Assembly (NCBI GenBank): GCA_963969495.1
Contig: OZ018321.1
Coordinates: 138,966,685-139,030,684 of the forward strand
DNA length: 64,000 nt
DNA from: Ceratothoa steindachneri
Lineage: Eukaryota; Arthropoda; Malacostraca; Isopoda; Cymothoidae
Direction: 5' to 3'
A program made the position numbers and the translations under genes. Below are positions 24,177 through 36,379 of the stretch, one piece after another. How positions within the stretch are numbered: position 1 is the stretch's first letter; every line of letters begins with the position of its first letter. Under the pieces are notes generated by a model, which saw only the letters and a list, made by a program, of their open reading frames with translations, did no database searches and was not told where the DNA came from.

Positions 24177-24267
<91 letters not shown>
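24152..24267. repeat. (AT)n microsatellite with AAT interruptions
   Basis: About 116 bp of AT with small TAATAT interruptions at the left end. Confidence 0.95.
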
Positions 24268-24271
<4 letters not shown>

Positions 24272-24466
24272 CAAAGAAAACAGTAGTAGGAAAAAAGTTG
24301 AAAATATAATGACTATAGATCGCAATAGAACTAACTTTCAATAAGAATAATGCGCGAATGCTGAGGGTAGACATTGGAGATAACAAACAAAAAGTAAAGA
24401 ACCATAAGAGCAGAATCTGAAAGAGAACAAAGAGTAAAAAAAAATGATGCTAAAAGAGAAGCACAC

Positions 24467-25450
24467 CTAAACAGCTTCCTCCCTTCCCAAACCCACACGC
24501 ATACCCATTAACTCAATCATAATAATTTTAATTATAGAAATAATGAAAACATGGACGTTGTGTATGCTAATTTGGAAGGATGTGGGAAGAATCATTTGGT
24601 TGCATGTCGATTTACATACGATAATCTTTCTTAGAATCAACTCGTGGAATTTTTGTTCGGGAGGAAAACGGAAGCGTATGAATCCACCCCTCTCTTTTAT
24701 TAAACCTACATGGAGAGAGGAATCGGTTAGTAATTTGAGGAATCTCTCAACCGCTTGAGTATGAAAAGGACATAGTGGGCTCAGTCCATCAAGTTGGTCT
24801 CCCTTCTCAATAAACTTTTTTATTCGAGTATCAAATATTGGTTTTGCTACAAGGGGTTCAGTCACTTCAGCCGTTTGCCAGTTGATCATTTCGTAATAGG
24901 TTTGACTGTCGTAAGGCAGCTCAGACATGCGAAGGCTCGTATTTCTTCCTCTAGTTATTTTTTTGTTCGTTCTTTCTACTCATGTTCACTGCAGTGCCAT
25001 CACAGCAGATAGCTACAATGTCGTGGGTGTTAATATTGTTAGTCTCTAGAAAGCTAATTATACTGGATGTTATGGCAGTGGCAGAACCATTTGTAGTAGT
25101 GAAAGACCAGGGATACTTGGATTTTGGTTCTTCAACTAAAACTAACTACTCTTGACCTACGGATCTTCTATGGTAATATTGTCTATTTCTTCGTGTATCA
25201 TTTTTTTATCTTTACATCGATCAAAGAAAATGTCCTGTAATTGTAGCGTTATCATGTTATCTCGCTGATGCTCAGAACGAAGCCTTTTAATGGCAATTCC
25301 AATCTTATTTCGATCAATCACTGAACTGGCATCACCCTGTGGCATCAAACTAATATCTTGCAACAACGAGGAAGCAATAATGGCAGCAGCTTTTTCGAGA
25401 CGCAAATACGGTCACAAGTTTCAGCAACTATCTTGAGTATCATTGCTGGG
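24467..25450 (-). pseudogene. Internally deleted copy of the uncharacterised HTQAVER protein family
   Basis: In minus-strand order the landmarks are EKAAAIIASSLLQDISLMPQ and VIDRNKIGIAIKRLR (25405-25300), KKMIHEEIDNI, then SKYPWSFTTTNGSATAITSS and DIVAICCDGTAVNMS (about 25120-24980). A frame from 24928 then has YYEMINWQTAEVTEPLV, PFHTQAVERFLKLLTDSS and RGGFIRFRFPPEQKF. From memory this order matches a large uncharacterised arthropod family whose members read about IVAVGCDGT-VNTG in the middle and CHTQAVER near the C-terminus. The several hundred residues normally between those landmarks are gone. Stops separate the pieces. The CDGT context and multiple copies suggest a transposon-related protein, but I cannot name the reaction. 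Confidence 0.6.
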
Positions 25451-25599
25451 CTTATTTTCTTTGTCATGTTTTTCAATGCGAGTTAGTTCATACGATGACG
25501 ATGAACATTTAGATGTATCCCCATCTTCAATTCAGGATGACGTAGAAGGCTGCTCTTGATAAGTTTCTTGTCGTTTACTAGTGGACCGATCTTGTTGCT

Positions 25600-26750
25600 T
25601 GATTCAGATTAACCAATCTTCTTTCAATAGTATTCTCGTTTCTCCTTTTTGTTGTTTGATCATCCAAAGCTCCTATTGCCATTTTTCTATCGATTCTTTG
25701 GTTAAGTAAAAACGTCCTTCTCGTTACATAATCGCATAGGATCCTCTCTAACTTTTCACTTAAGCCCAGTTACAGGATTTTGTACTGCATTCCTTTTTGC
25801 CAAACTTTGTCGAAGGCTTTTGAGACGTCTCTGCATACTATATATATATATAGTTTTTTTTTCTTTTTGTTTGCAATATCTTTTCAATGATAATGCTTAT
25901 TGCCATATCTGTACTACGAGTTTTACGAAATCTGTACTGTTGATCGTTATATAGGTGTTTTCTTCAATGTGTCCCGTCAGTCATCTATTTAATATTTTTT
26001 CTAGTATCTCTTCCAATTCCAAGAGTGAACTTGGTCTATAGTTTTCGTTTACATCTGTAGGTTTTCCTGGTTTTGAGATGAAGATCATTTTTGCTACCTT
26101 GAGTTGGTTAGGGTCGTAACCTCTATTCAAGCATACGTTAAATATGTTCTTCAATCCCTGGATCACATTGCGTAGCGCTTTTATAAAGTCAATTTGTGCG
26201 AGCCCTGTGTGACCGTGCGCTTTCTATCGAAATGATTTAAGAGCGTTTTCTAATTCTTCTGTGGTAATGGTTGCTCCATTACCGTCATGGGCATTTCTAT
26301 TTTCCTCTACCTGATATGTTGGGTGCGTTCTATCCAGGTTTTCGTTTATTTGTTCATAATGCGTTCTTAAAATTCGGTGAAGAAATTGAGAGGAACCTTA
26401 TCGCTGATGTTAAATATTTTCCTCCAATGGTCACGTAGGATCTCTTCCACCTTTTGTTCCTCTTCTTTGATGTTGTTTCATTGACTGTCTTTTAATTTTA
26501 TTTTCGGCTTAGGTGTGAAGCCTCTCTTTGAGCTGATTCATTTCCTTAATTCTTTGAGTGAGTCTTACCTGGAAACTTGCGTCATTGCCATTTAGTCCTT
26601 TGTTGTTCTATAATTTTGTTTGAAAGTTCGAGCTTACATGCTATTATTCTTGCCATTCATTTCTAGATTGCCCAAGGGTTTTCACCCTTTCTTGTTTCAT
26701 TTGTAGCGTACAAGAAGTGCAAACGAGCGGCTTAAACGCTTCTTTTGAAT
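25600..26750 (-). pseudogene. Jockey-like LINE fragment A (linker and N-terminal RT)
   Basis: The minus strand carries, with several stops, TPKPKIKLKDSQ, ATITTEELENALKSF (about 26260), IQGLKNIFNVCLNRGYDPNQ and LKVAKMIFISKPGKPTDVNE (26166-26070), and CRDVSKAFDKVWQKG (RT motif A, about 25830-25790). The order is that of Jockey-clade ORF2 between endonuclease and RT motif B. A short TA tract (about 25842-25851) lies just before motif A. Motifs B and C are absent, and the fragment stops next to the HTQAVER pseudogene. Confidence 0.75.
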
Positions 26751-27260
26751 GACTGTTTTTGGAGACTCAGGATGGCCGAGTGGATTTGCCGCCGGCTGAC
26801 AGTGGTCCAGCGAAGCGGAAATCTGTTGTAATTCGCCTACGCTATTATTTTTTCTTTGCCCCCTTTTCTTACTCTTCTCTATCTACACATTTTCATTTCC
26901 AGGTAAACTATTTTCATATCTTTAGTTCATATATATTGTGTAATTCTTTCAGACTGGTCTCTCGGAAGAAATTTTTCATCCACTTATCTTAGATAGTATA
27001 TTAATCGATCAAGTTCTTCGTCAATTTCTTCCAGATTTCTATCGCCTAGTTCTTTTGGCATATATTGTTGCAGACAGTTTAATTTTTTTTTTCAAATCTG
27101 CCTTTCCCTACCCTTTTCTCGTCTCAGCTGAGATGTGAATCTGATTCTTGGGAAATAGAATTCCTGTTTGATCACTACAAATCATAATAGGGCACATGTA
27201 GTTGTGGGAGTCGAACCTAGTAAATATTCGTATGAAAATTTTAAACGGTTCACACATTGA
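26751..27260. other. Unassigned interval
   Basis: No supported gene. GGATGGCCGAGTGG at about 26769 looks like a tRNA-Leu/Ser A box, but no B box or cloverleaf follows. Confidence 0.35.
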
Positions 27261-27264
27261 ACCT

Positions 27265-27508
27265 TATAAATGGGAAGACAAACTTCCCGCTTTGTAGTAT
27301 TTCTCTTTCGTAAATAGGAAGATAAACTTCCCGCGTTTTAATATTTCTCTTTCGTAAATAGGAAGATAAACTTCCCGCTTTGTAATATTTCTCTTTAGTA
27401 AATAGGAAGATAAACTTCCCGCTTTGTAGTATTTCTCTTTCGTAAATAGGAAGATAAACTTCCCGCTTTGTAGTATTTCTCTTTCGTAAATAGGAAGTTA
27501 AACTCCCA
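27265..27508. repeat. 44-bp tandem repeat, about 5.5 copies
   Basis: The unit contains GTAAATAGGAAGATAAACTT, CCCGCTTTGTAGTATTTCTC and TTTC. Copies differ by only a few bases. Each unit carries GGAAG-ATAAA-CTTCC, a small perfect hairpin. There are no variable spacers and no neighbouring cas genes, so this is a satellite-type array. Confidence 0.95.
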
Positions 27509-27909
27509 AGTATGCAGTACTATATCATGGGTCGGCTATACGTGGCTCCGTACAAAATAGATTTTGTTCTTGAAGTCCCCGTGGAGAAAAGGTAAAAATC
27601 GAGGGCGTTTTCTTGAAGTGACTCCCTTGGCCTTTTCCTCCTTTGCTGGCTGTAAACTTTTCAGTGAGCTTAATTTTCTTGTAAGTTTATTCCAAGTCTA
27701 AAAATTCGGAATTAATTAATTAATTTATGAAAGTGATGAAATGTGTGGTAGGTTTACAAAAGTGTGAAAATGTTTAGTAGGTTGCCCTGGTGTTAGGGCA
27801 TCACTAGCATGCTTTATTCTTGTTTAGTTCACAAAATTTTTATTCTGCTAATTATCTCTTGTTTTATTTAATTAAGTTATTCATTTATTATTTTCAATTT
27901 AAGTCTTAG

Positions 27910-28235
27910 TTTGGGCACTTCGCCTCTTTTCGTTTATTTTAATCTATCTTGCTGTTCTTATTATAGTTGGTTAATTTTGTTGATTTATTCTTCTTCACTT
28001 CTCTGTGTTTGTTAAATTTAAATTGGGTACATCGCGTCTTTTTTGCAAAATTAATTATCTTTGATTTAAGTTTGAATTGAATTGAACTTGGGCACTTCGC
28101 CTCTTTTTATTTTAACTTTTAATTTTTACTCTGACACGTTGCCTCTTTTTGTTAAAGTTAAATTGACTTTGGTTTGAGTTTGATTTGAATTGAGTTTTGA
28201 TTTTGAATTTGGGCACTTCGCCTCTTTTTATTAAG
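27910..28235 (-). repeat. Five spaced copies of a 20-bp motif in the 3' flank of LINE B
   Basis: TTGGGCACTTCGCCTCTTTT or a close variant occurs near 27913, 28023, 28088, 28132 and 28208 (plus-strand reading), separated by unequal AT-rich spacers. On the LINE strand it reads AAAAGAGGCGAAGTGCCCAA, which can fold as GGC-GAAGT-GCC. Because LINE B ends at about 28237 on the same strand, the motifs would lie in its 3' UTR. Confidence 0.75.
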
Positions 28236-28236
28236 G

Positions 28237-30822
28237 TTAATTTCCTTTGTAAATTCTATGTGTATAGGTTCTTCCGCTTGGGACTAGACATGTTCTTCCG
28301 ACTGCGCGTCTTTTGTTTTCTCGTATGACTAGATTGTTGTTTATAGTTAGGATTATTTCGTGATCGATTTTGTCCCAAGTCTTTCTCCCTAGCCTTTGGA
28401 TCTCCATATTGATCGGTTTATGTCCGTTTTTTTTCATGTAGAACCGATTGCCGAATATGGTCGATCCTTTTCGTGTCAGTTATCAGCAGTGTGGCTTTGT
28501 TCTGTACCTTCTGCATCGTCCTGAGAGAGGTACAGCTTGCTATCTGCGTAATCACAGCTGGGTACACCAGGACGGAGGGTACCAGGGACATGTATAGCTT
28601 TTCTTATTTGGTTCAGTTTCTTCAGCTCTCTTTTGGCTATAAAGACTCTGGGATTTACGTGGGCATTGTATTCTGTTTTATAGAGTCGTAAGCCTAGGAC
28701 CTTTCCCTCGTTAGAGTATGAATAGAGTTCGTTGTCGACGAGGACATCGTCTACTTTCCGACGGTTCATTGGAATTTTAGTAAACTTCTGGCGGTTAGTT
28801 TTTATCTTCCACTTTTTTTCATAGCGATTGATGTTGTCAATCTCGACAGCTGTCGCCCTTGCTTGGCTTCCAGCGCTCCTGAATGGACTTAGGATGATTT
28901 GAGCGATGTCATCTGCGTATTGCAGATACATCGAATCGTACCTCACTGGAGCAGGTAGGTCAATTGTGTACACGAGGTACAACAAAGAACTCAGACAGCT
29001 GCCTTGTGGAACTCCCGCTTCGAGTTCTAATTCTGGTCCTTTGCAGCTCTCGATCGCGATTTGGGCTCTACTGTCCATGATAAAGTTACAAAGGACTCTT
29101 TACAGGATGGGGTTTAGCTGGAGGTTGAGGATCTTGAATTGTAGCTCTCTCAGCCATACCTTATCGAAGGCCGTCATCGTACATTCTCTCAGCTTTGCTG
29201 CATGCGAGTTTTTTCGTTAGGAGTTCGAGGGCGGTTTCCGTTCATCGTTCCCTGCGGAACCCCTGCTGCTGAAGGTTGTGAGTTCCTAGCTCGGCTAGTT
29301 GTTCTTGTAGCCTGTCACCCAAGAGCTTCTCGTAGACTTTCGCAACGAAATCCAGCATGGCGATTGGCCTGTAATTTACCAGTTGATCAGATGGTTTACC
29401 TCCCTTGGGTAGGAAGATTATTTTAGCGATCTTAAAACCCTCAGGGAAGTAACCCGTATTCAGGGAAGAGTTGTAAATGTTTGTAATTCCCTGAATGATG
29501 TGCTGTGGGGCATTTACCAAGTTGTTTTTGGTGATGCCCGTCCAGCCTGGTGCCTTTTGTTTAAAAGTTCTCACAGTGGCCATGACCTCCTTTGGTGTTA
29601 TGGAACGGCCATGGTCCGCCATCTCCCTGCCTTTGTTTACTTGATGTTGTGGGTGCATGCGGTGCATAACCTGATTCAGTTCTTTGATCAGTTGGCCTTC
29701 GAATTCCTGGTCGAACTCTTCGTTTTCCTCTGGGGTGATCCTGAAGACGTTTTTCCAGAAATTCCTGAATCTGTCTTCTAGAACCGCCGAATCCTCTATA
29801 TAGTCTCCGTTCTCTTTTATTCAAGCCTTAGTTCTTGCTGTTAGTCCCTTTAAGTTCTTGAATTGATGCCAGAATTTAGCCGGGTTAAGCTCGCTATCGA
29901 CTTTGGCTATCAGGTCGTTCCATATTTCTCCCTGTTGGAGGTTGATAGCCTCTATTAGCTCGGTGCTTAGGCGTCGATGTAGCGAGCTTCTTTCCTGGTT
30001 AGGACCTTCTCGTCTTATACCCAGTCTTGGGTATGCACTCGCGGTCCGCTTCTAGTATAGCCGTAGTTATCCTCTCCAGCTCCCCCTCTATCTCCTCCAA
30101 TGCCGCGTCGTGTAGGTCTCTTGTAACGATCCCAGTTGGCCAAGACGTAGTTTTTTTTGGAGAGAGACTGGAAGCTGAATCGGAGCGAGAGATACTGTGG
30201 TGAGGATCGCTATATGATCACTTGGCACTGTTGGGCCTGGGTCACTATGGTAGTTGAATGGGAAGCCTTCACTTGTTCAGATTAGGTCAGGTTTGGTTGT
30301 TGATATGGAAGTGATATAGGTCGGAAAATCCGGCCCTATTCTCTGGATGTTTTTTCTTCCCATAATCAGTTCCAAATTTCGGTCTCTTTCGTTGGTACTA
30401 CCATAGCCCGCCGCACGGCATCTGGCATCGAGGTCGCCCCCTAAGAATGCCATTCTGCGGTGCCCAAACAGTGTGTAGAAGTTATTTAACGGGAGATAGG
30501 CTCGACGAGGGGGTTGATAGGCTGCAGCTATCATGAGGTCTCCTACCAATGTGTGGAGTTCAATCACCACAAAGGATTCATCAAGTTCTGGTAGTTGTTT
30601 GAACGAGATGTTCCCCTTGGCAGCTATTGCAACACCATCAAACCTTTCTTGAGCATGATTTTTCATGACCACTTAGTATCCCGGTATTTTAATTTAACCA
30701 GCTGTAGTGTCGATACCGTGGTCACTTATAAGAATGATGTCGGGGTTAAGCACTCGGAATATGTTTCTATATGCCATAGCTTTCCCCTCCCATCCGTTTG
30801 CGTTGAGTGTCAGAGTCCTCAT
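28237..30822 (-). pseudogene. LINE B ORF2: APE endonuclease and reverse transcriptase
   Basis: The frame starts at ATG 30822 as MRTLTLNANGWEGKAMAYRN. The endonuclease continues with NPDIILISDHGIDTT, ERFDGVAIAAKGN, VIELHTLVGDLMIAAAYQPP and FLGGDLDARCRAAG. A linker leads to RT: PKGGKPSDQLVNYRPIAMLD (about 29400), EAGVPQGSCLSSLLYLVYT (motif B, about 29010) and YLQYADDIAQII (motif C, about 28911-28940, catalytic DD intact). The C-terminal domain ends KPINMEIQRLGRKTWDKIDH at about 28400-28340. The enzyme would nick the target and copy the RNA. Several frameshifts and stops (for example between 30277 and 29824) make it non-functional. Confidence 0.85.
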
Positions 30823-30943
30823 TCTATTGCTTACTCTCTCCAGGTTGTTTCTCTAGTGTTTTTTGGTGATGTTCTTCTTCTTCCCGCTTTTCTTTTTCTG
30901 ATCTCAGCATTTGAAATCTGCTCGCAGGTATTGTGATGTAGGG

Positions 30944-32400
30944 TCACATTCTAGGTGAGCAGAGCTTCTTCCACTGTTTCGATGTCGACTTCGTAGTCGT
31001 ATTTCCATTTGAATACTTTAGTTTTAATCCCATGGAATATTTCCCTGTGCTCCATTTCTTCGGGAAAGGGAAACTGGTCGCAAGCATAAATTTTAAGATT
31101 GATGCTATCCGCACGCAATATTTATTTTTTCTTTTCTTCCCCTTGGCTTTCTTAGTTTGTGGATTCCGAGGAACTGCTGGTGTCAGTCCCAGCATTTTCT
31201 CTCTCTACAGTGTTTTCTTGTCTCTGTTTAGGGGCAGGAGTTTTCACATCGACTGCTTGTTTCCTTTCTTTCTTAATTACATTTTTGGTGGTGTCTTAAC
31301 CGTTTTTTTGTTGGTTTAGAACCATCTTCAATTGCAGTACATCCCCAGATGAAGGGGGGGGGTGTCTGGGAACCACATTTGGTCCATCCTGTTTTTCGCT
31401 AACATTTGATTCAGCTCCATTGCGAACGTGCCAGGGCGCGTGAGATTCATGACATGTGCGTGAAGGATGCACGTCATAATCTTCGTCGAGTTCTCGTTTT
31501 GTAGCTTGAGATATGTCTTTTTAGTGTCCACTTCTAAGAGGGCCACCTTTGCTGCCTAGGCGTAGGACGTATTCGCTCTACGTGTTTCCTCTTTCTTCTT
31601 CGCTTCGTGTTTACTTTAACTTATCTCTTTTTTAAAGGACATAACATGGCCATTGTTCTGTGTCCTTGGCCACAATTAATGCGCTTCTCGAAGTTATTAG
31701 TGCACGACCTCCAATTGTGCCCTTTATCGCTTCATCTGGAGCATGTTTCTTGTGGCTCTTTACAGTCTTTAGTGGCGTGTTCTTCCATTTTGTAACACAT
31801 AAAACAGAACTGGACTGGAGTAAATTCTCCCTTCTTTATCTGTTCCTTACGAATTTCGGCATTCAATATTAATAGGCCTTGTCTCTTTGCCTTTTGGGCC
31901 ATAGTGGTTTCGGTGAAGACTACCTTGAAGACGTGAATGTAGTCGCTGTTATCCCTTCTATTTTTTAATTTGATCACTTCGGCTACCTTGGCCCTGGTTT
32001 GCTGAAGCTGGATCTCCTCCTTGAGGTCAACTTTAGAGTGTTGCCCGATCCACGGATCGAGTCACCGACACACCACGCTCCTCTGGGCCAGGATCTGTGG
32101 TGGTACTGTTGGCTGCAGCCCAATTCACCTAAGGACCTCTACTTCCTTCTCCTTGGTGATATCCTCGATGTCCTTTTCTTTTTCGAAGATTGCGATATAC
32201 CCCGAGGTTATCTCCAACAGTCTCACCATGGCAATGCCCAACTTGCCATACACAACTTCGAACACTTTCTCTTTGCTGGGCTTGGGCTGTCCGTCGACTG
32301 CCCGCAGAGGTATTCTGGTTGTATTGTCTTGGGCCATCTCTTCGAGAGAGCGGCCTCTCTGGACTGGATTCTTCTTCTTCTCCCTAATCTCTTATTAGTG
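30944..32400 (-). pseudogene. LINE B ORF1: nucleic-acid-binding gag-like protein
   Basis: Minus-strand pieces in order are MAQDNTTRIPLRAVDGQPKP (from 32337) with a lysine/glutamate-rich end, YIHVFKVVFTETTMAQKAKR, then CFMCYKMEEHATKDC (CCHC knuckle, about 31810-31765), a second knuckle with one Cys codon replaced by a stop (CSRXSDKGHNWRSC) and a third-like NCGQGHRTMAMLC. Three adjacent knuckles are the hallmark of Jockey ORF1. Later pieces include VDTKKTYLKLQNENSTKIMT and PRNPQTKKAKGKKRKNKY, a basic tail. Frames shift repeatedly. Confidence 0.75.
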
Positions 32401-32519
32401 GTGACTTGATTCAAGTAAAAGTTCGTGCTCTCTTTCTTCTTACGATGATATTTTCTTCTTTATTTGTTTATTGATGACTCCCTCTACTTCGTTACTCAGC
32501 TTCCGTGAACGTGAACTGC

Positions 32520-32800
32520 CAAATAGGGGGATGAATGATGATGGGTGAACCTGGAAAGGCCCCTCAGAAGGGGAGAGTGTGGCGGACTTAATGATGGGTG
32601 GTGATCGAATCAACTACCACTACCCGAGGGTGCCACCCTGTCTGGGGTTTGGTTATCAATGCTGCTTCCAAATTACACAGGGACGGTTGCATGTCCCTCT
32701 ATGGTATTGGCTGGAAACTACCCTTAGAGATTAGAGCGAACTCTTCCCCAAAGCTTTCAGCATCGCCTCGTAACCGAGTGGTCTCTTCCGTATAGTTCTA
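32520..32800 (-). repeat. LINE 5' UTR-type repeat, copy 1
   Basis: The stretch with GGTGATCGAATCAACTACCA, GTGCCACCCTGTCTGGGGTT and ACACAGGGACGG recurs, diverged, at about 58520-58660. It lies immediately upstream of LINE B ORF1 in LINE orientation, so both are probably 5' UTRs of related LINEs. Confidence 0.6.
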
Positions 32801-33266
32801 CAGTGGGCTAATCCTCAAACCTGCTTTACTTTACGTCTCCAATTATGTCTATAAAAGTGGACCGACATAGTTGGAGCGAGACTAGATGAATGGCAGTTCA
32901 GTTCAGCTTCCTAACTCCGTCGAGGGAGGGGAGGAGGGGTAGGTCGACATAAAGTCGCCTAGGAGCAGGCTCAAAAAGTCTTCAGGAGAGTCATCGTGGG
33001 GATAGTGAAGTGGACCTTGACGTTTTTGAGGCAGCCTTCCCTCTTCCTTTTCCTCCTTTATCGGGTAAGAGATGTAGTATTAGCATAGTTTTCTCAATGA
33101 ATTCTTCAGCCGTCTAAAAATTCAGAAAATTGGAGACTGGACATATATAAGTGATAAAAAATAGTAGTAGAGGTGTTTAGTAGGAGAAAATAGTGGGGAA
33201 AATTAGTGAAGTAATAGGAAAGTGAAAAGGTAGCTCTGGCTTTCTTTGTGTTTTTTTTTTGTATTG
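32801..33266. other. Unassigned interval
   Basis: TATAAAAG at 32850-32857 is a possible TATA box, but no initiator follows at the right distance. Nothing else is recognised. Confidence 0.35.
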
Positions 33267-33403
<137 letters not shown>

Positions 33404-33564
33404 AAGGCATTCAAGTCTTTGTAGCAGAGAGGTTTAGGCCCCTACTGCTGGTGAAGTGTTTTTGTATCTGAGTTTTTAATTCCTGATTTTGCGTTTATTC
33501 TTGTGTTTTTGTGTTGTTATTGTTGTTTTTATTTTGGGGAACTAGAGTTTTACTAATTGAAGGG

Positions 33565-33566
<2 letters not shown>

Positions 33567-33649
<83 letters not shown>

Positions 33650-33660
33650 TATATATATAA
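33567..33660. repeat. (AT)n microsatellite
   Basis: About 94 bp of AT with one AAAT interruption near 33646. Confidence 0.96.
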
Positions 33661-33689
33661 AGATTGTTTTAAAGTGATTGGCTTTGTTT

Positions 33690-36350
33690 GTGTTTGAATT
33701 GTCAACGGAATTTCACGCGAACGGGTTTATATCGTTGTTGATGAGCAGTCTGCTACTTGTAAATGATCTTCTGTGTCTTGCGTCATTAAAGTTCATGTGC
33801 TCGAGCACAAACTCGGGAGGGAGGTGCCGGTGTACGGCGTCCCAGATCTTTATTGCTCTATTGTGAAGCTCCACTTTTTGGGGGGTCAACCCCAGTTCGT
33901 CCTGGAGGTCACTCTGCCTTCTCATCTCTCTCCTTCGGGTTCCCGTTATAAGTAAGACAGCCTTATTCTGAACCCTTTGCAGTTCAATGATCTGGTCTTG
34001 GGACTCGCGTTTACGGGAACCGGGGGTACAGAAGTTTGGATTGGATGCACGCATTAGAGATTTTAAATTTGTTGGAGGTTCTGAGGTTTATGAATCGGAA
34101 AAATTCACTCAAGTCCCTCTATTTATTTGCCGAGATCCTGTTCACATGACTCCCATACAATACCAGTCGTAATCTGGAGTCCCAGAACCGTGCCCTACTT
34201 GCGGTATGGGATGCATACACCCCCAACACGGATGTCTGCGAAGGTTTGTCGAAATAGTGGGATTATCTGGAACTTTTGGGCATTGGTAGATATCTTCCAT
34301 CTCCTTTCGAAAGAGTTGATGTTTTCGATTTTACCGCCGTTCTCTGTGCCATATAATTCACATTCCGATAAGGTGTCGTACAGATCATTTATACGTCGTC
34401 CGCAAATTGGACGTATAACAAGCCTTCTGTTAGAGGTTGGGGAAGGTCGTTTGTATATATATTATAGAGCAAGGAACTTATACACCCGCCTTGTGGCACC
34501 CCCGCCTCGAGTTCGAACTCAGGGCCATTGAAGCCTTTAACGTGCACATACGTTCTCCTTTATATCTCGTAATCGCAAAGTATCTTTTCAAGTATGGGGT
34601 CGAGGCCCAGGTGTAAGATCTTGTATTGTAGACCTCTTATACTTTGTCAAAGGCCTTGTTGACATCTCGGAGCACCAGATTTGCGTGGCGTTGTTCTGCT
34701 TTTATTCTTGCTAACTCGTCGGTGATTACGGCTAGCGCTGTGTGCGTTCTTCGCTTCCTCCGTAAGCCATGCTATTGGTGATTATGTAGATTATTTTCTT
34801 CGAGGAACGTATTCACCCTGTTTGCCAATATCTTCTCGAAGACTTTCCCTGCAAATTCTAAGAGAGATATAGGCCTGAAGTTAGCTGGACTGTCCGGTGG
34901 CTTACCGGGTTTGGGAATGAATATTATTTTTGCTACCATCCAGTGGTCAGGGAAGTAACCCACATTCAGGCACACATTCATGATATTCATGAGCCCCAAA
35001 AGGATGTTAGGCCGGTCTCGAATAAAATTCTCCCTTGTCAGTCCTGTACGCCCTGGTGCCCGTTGACGAAAGGATTTTAAAATTTCGAGAGTTCCTCGAC
35101 AGTAATTTTACCACCGTATCCCACCAAATTCCTTTCTTGCGTCACTTAATGATGCGGATAGGTTCTGTGGATCGAAGTCTAAATCGAAGTTGTCATCCTC
35201 TTCCGGGGTTATCTTAAAAATAGATGCCCAAAAGAGTGAATTCTTCCTCGATTTTGTCAGTCTCAGTAATTTCCGTGTTGTCTCGGGGGATTTTTATTGA
35301 CGTCTGTGTCTGTCCTCCTTTTAGCCTTTTTACAGTCTGCCAGAATTTCTGCGAGTCGTTTTCTAAGTCAAGTCTGCCTATTAAATTGTTCCAAAATACA
35401 TTCTGCTGCTCTCTAATGAGTGTCATTAGTTCGTCGCGTATTTGTCGTGTTCGTCTGTGTGTAGTGATGTTGGGGCCGGTGAGGTTCACTTCATTGGTCC
35501 GTTTCCGGTATTCCCTCGCGGGAGATCTCATTTTAGGGGTCCAAGAAGGGGCCGGGAGTGTTTTATACTTTAATCGGGGAATGGCTTCATTATCGGCATT
35601 TATTAATTGATTGGGGATTTTGTCCAACTTTTTGTCGATTTCTTCTAAATTTGCATCAATTAAAGGGGCGAGAATGTAATTTTAGATTTTCTTATAAGTG
35701 TCCCAGTTGACGCGTTCTGGGATGTGGACCTGAATAGGGGTGGTTGGGATTTTAATAAAGATAGCCTGGTGGTCGCTGGGGACGGGAGGGCCCGGTTCAA
35801 TGAATTAATTAAATGGGAACGTAGTGCTTGTGAGCACTATGTCTGTTTTTTTGGCTGATCTGTCCGTGATGCATGTGTGGAAGTTTGTCCCAATTCGTTT
35901 CATAATTTGTCTGTCGATAAGTGTCTCGAGATTCTTGCCTGCTGAGTTGGTCGACATATAGTTTGAGGCAGCACTCCTCGCATTGAGGTCTACGGCAAAA
36001 AAGAACGGTTCTGCCGGACCACAAAGTTGCAGGAAGTTATGGAGGGGTAAATACTCTATCCTTGGGAGCTGGTACACTGTTGCCAGGACCATTGGCCCCA
36101 CTGCCGTACGTACCTCTAAAGCTAAGCAAGATTCATCGAGTCCACTTATTTCTCTGTAATAAATACCGTTTTTCACAGTAATTGCACAACCATCAAATCG
36201 TTCCCCACTGTGATTTCTGGTTATGAGTTCGTATGGAAAAGTTTTTATTGGGTTTCTATCTGTATTTACCCCGTGTTCTGAGATAAATACAAAGTCTGGA
36301 TCAATTTGTTCGTATTATGTTACCATAAAGTAGTCTTTACTCGGTCCAAC
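33690..36350 (-). mobile_element. Jockey-like LINE C, ORF2 only, mutated
   Basis: Right to left on the minus strand: endonuclease pieces DPDFVFISEHGVNTD (about 36300), RTAVGPMVLATVYQLP and FFFAVDLNARSAASNYMS (36176-35805); linker QQNVFWNNLIGRLDLENDSQ and FWQTVKRLKGG (35627-35214); RT IFIPKPGKPPDSPANFRPIS (34999-34772), motif B EAGVPQGGCISSLLYN (about 34500) and motif C VQFADD (about 34394-34412); then a C-terminal domain DQIIELQRVQNKAVLLITGT and LHNRAIKIWDAVHRH (34054-33713). It belongs to the same lineage as fragments A and B but is a separate copy. ORF1 and the first part of the endonuclease are missing. Confidence 0.85.
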
Positions 36351-36379
36351 CGTTTGAATTAAAATATAGTATTTTTATT

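Larger units (their letters stand above)
28237..32400 (-). mobile_element. Jockey-like LINE B, nearly full length but mutated
   Basis: The element runs right to left: ORF1 with zinc knuckles (32400-30944), ORF2 with endonuclease and RT (30822-28237), and a 3' region containing five copies of a 20-bp motif. Sequence to about 32.8 kb, shared with 58.5 kb, would be its 5' UTR. No RNase H is present and ORF1 ends in multiple CCHC knuckles, both typical of the Jockey clade. Frameshifts and stops occur in both ORFs. Confidence 0.85.

Noticed and set aside
26759..26840. tRNA-Leu/Ser gene
   Set aside because: An A-box-like GGATGGCCGAGTGG is present, but no B box and no acceptor or anticodon stem can be formed.
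27265..27508. CRISPR-like repeats
   Set aside because: The array is directly tandem with no spacers, has no cas genes, and lies in a eukaryotic setting.
32850..32857. TATAAAAG as promoter of LINE B
   Set aside because: It is on the strand opposite to the LINE and has no initiator at about 30 bp.
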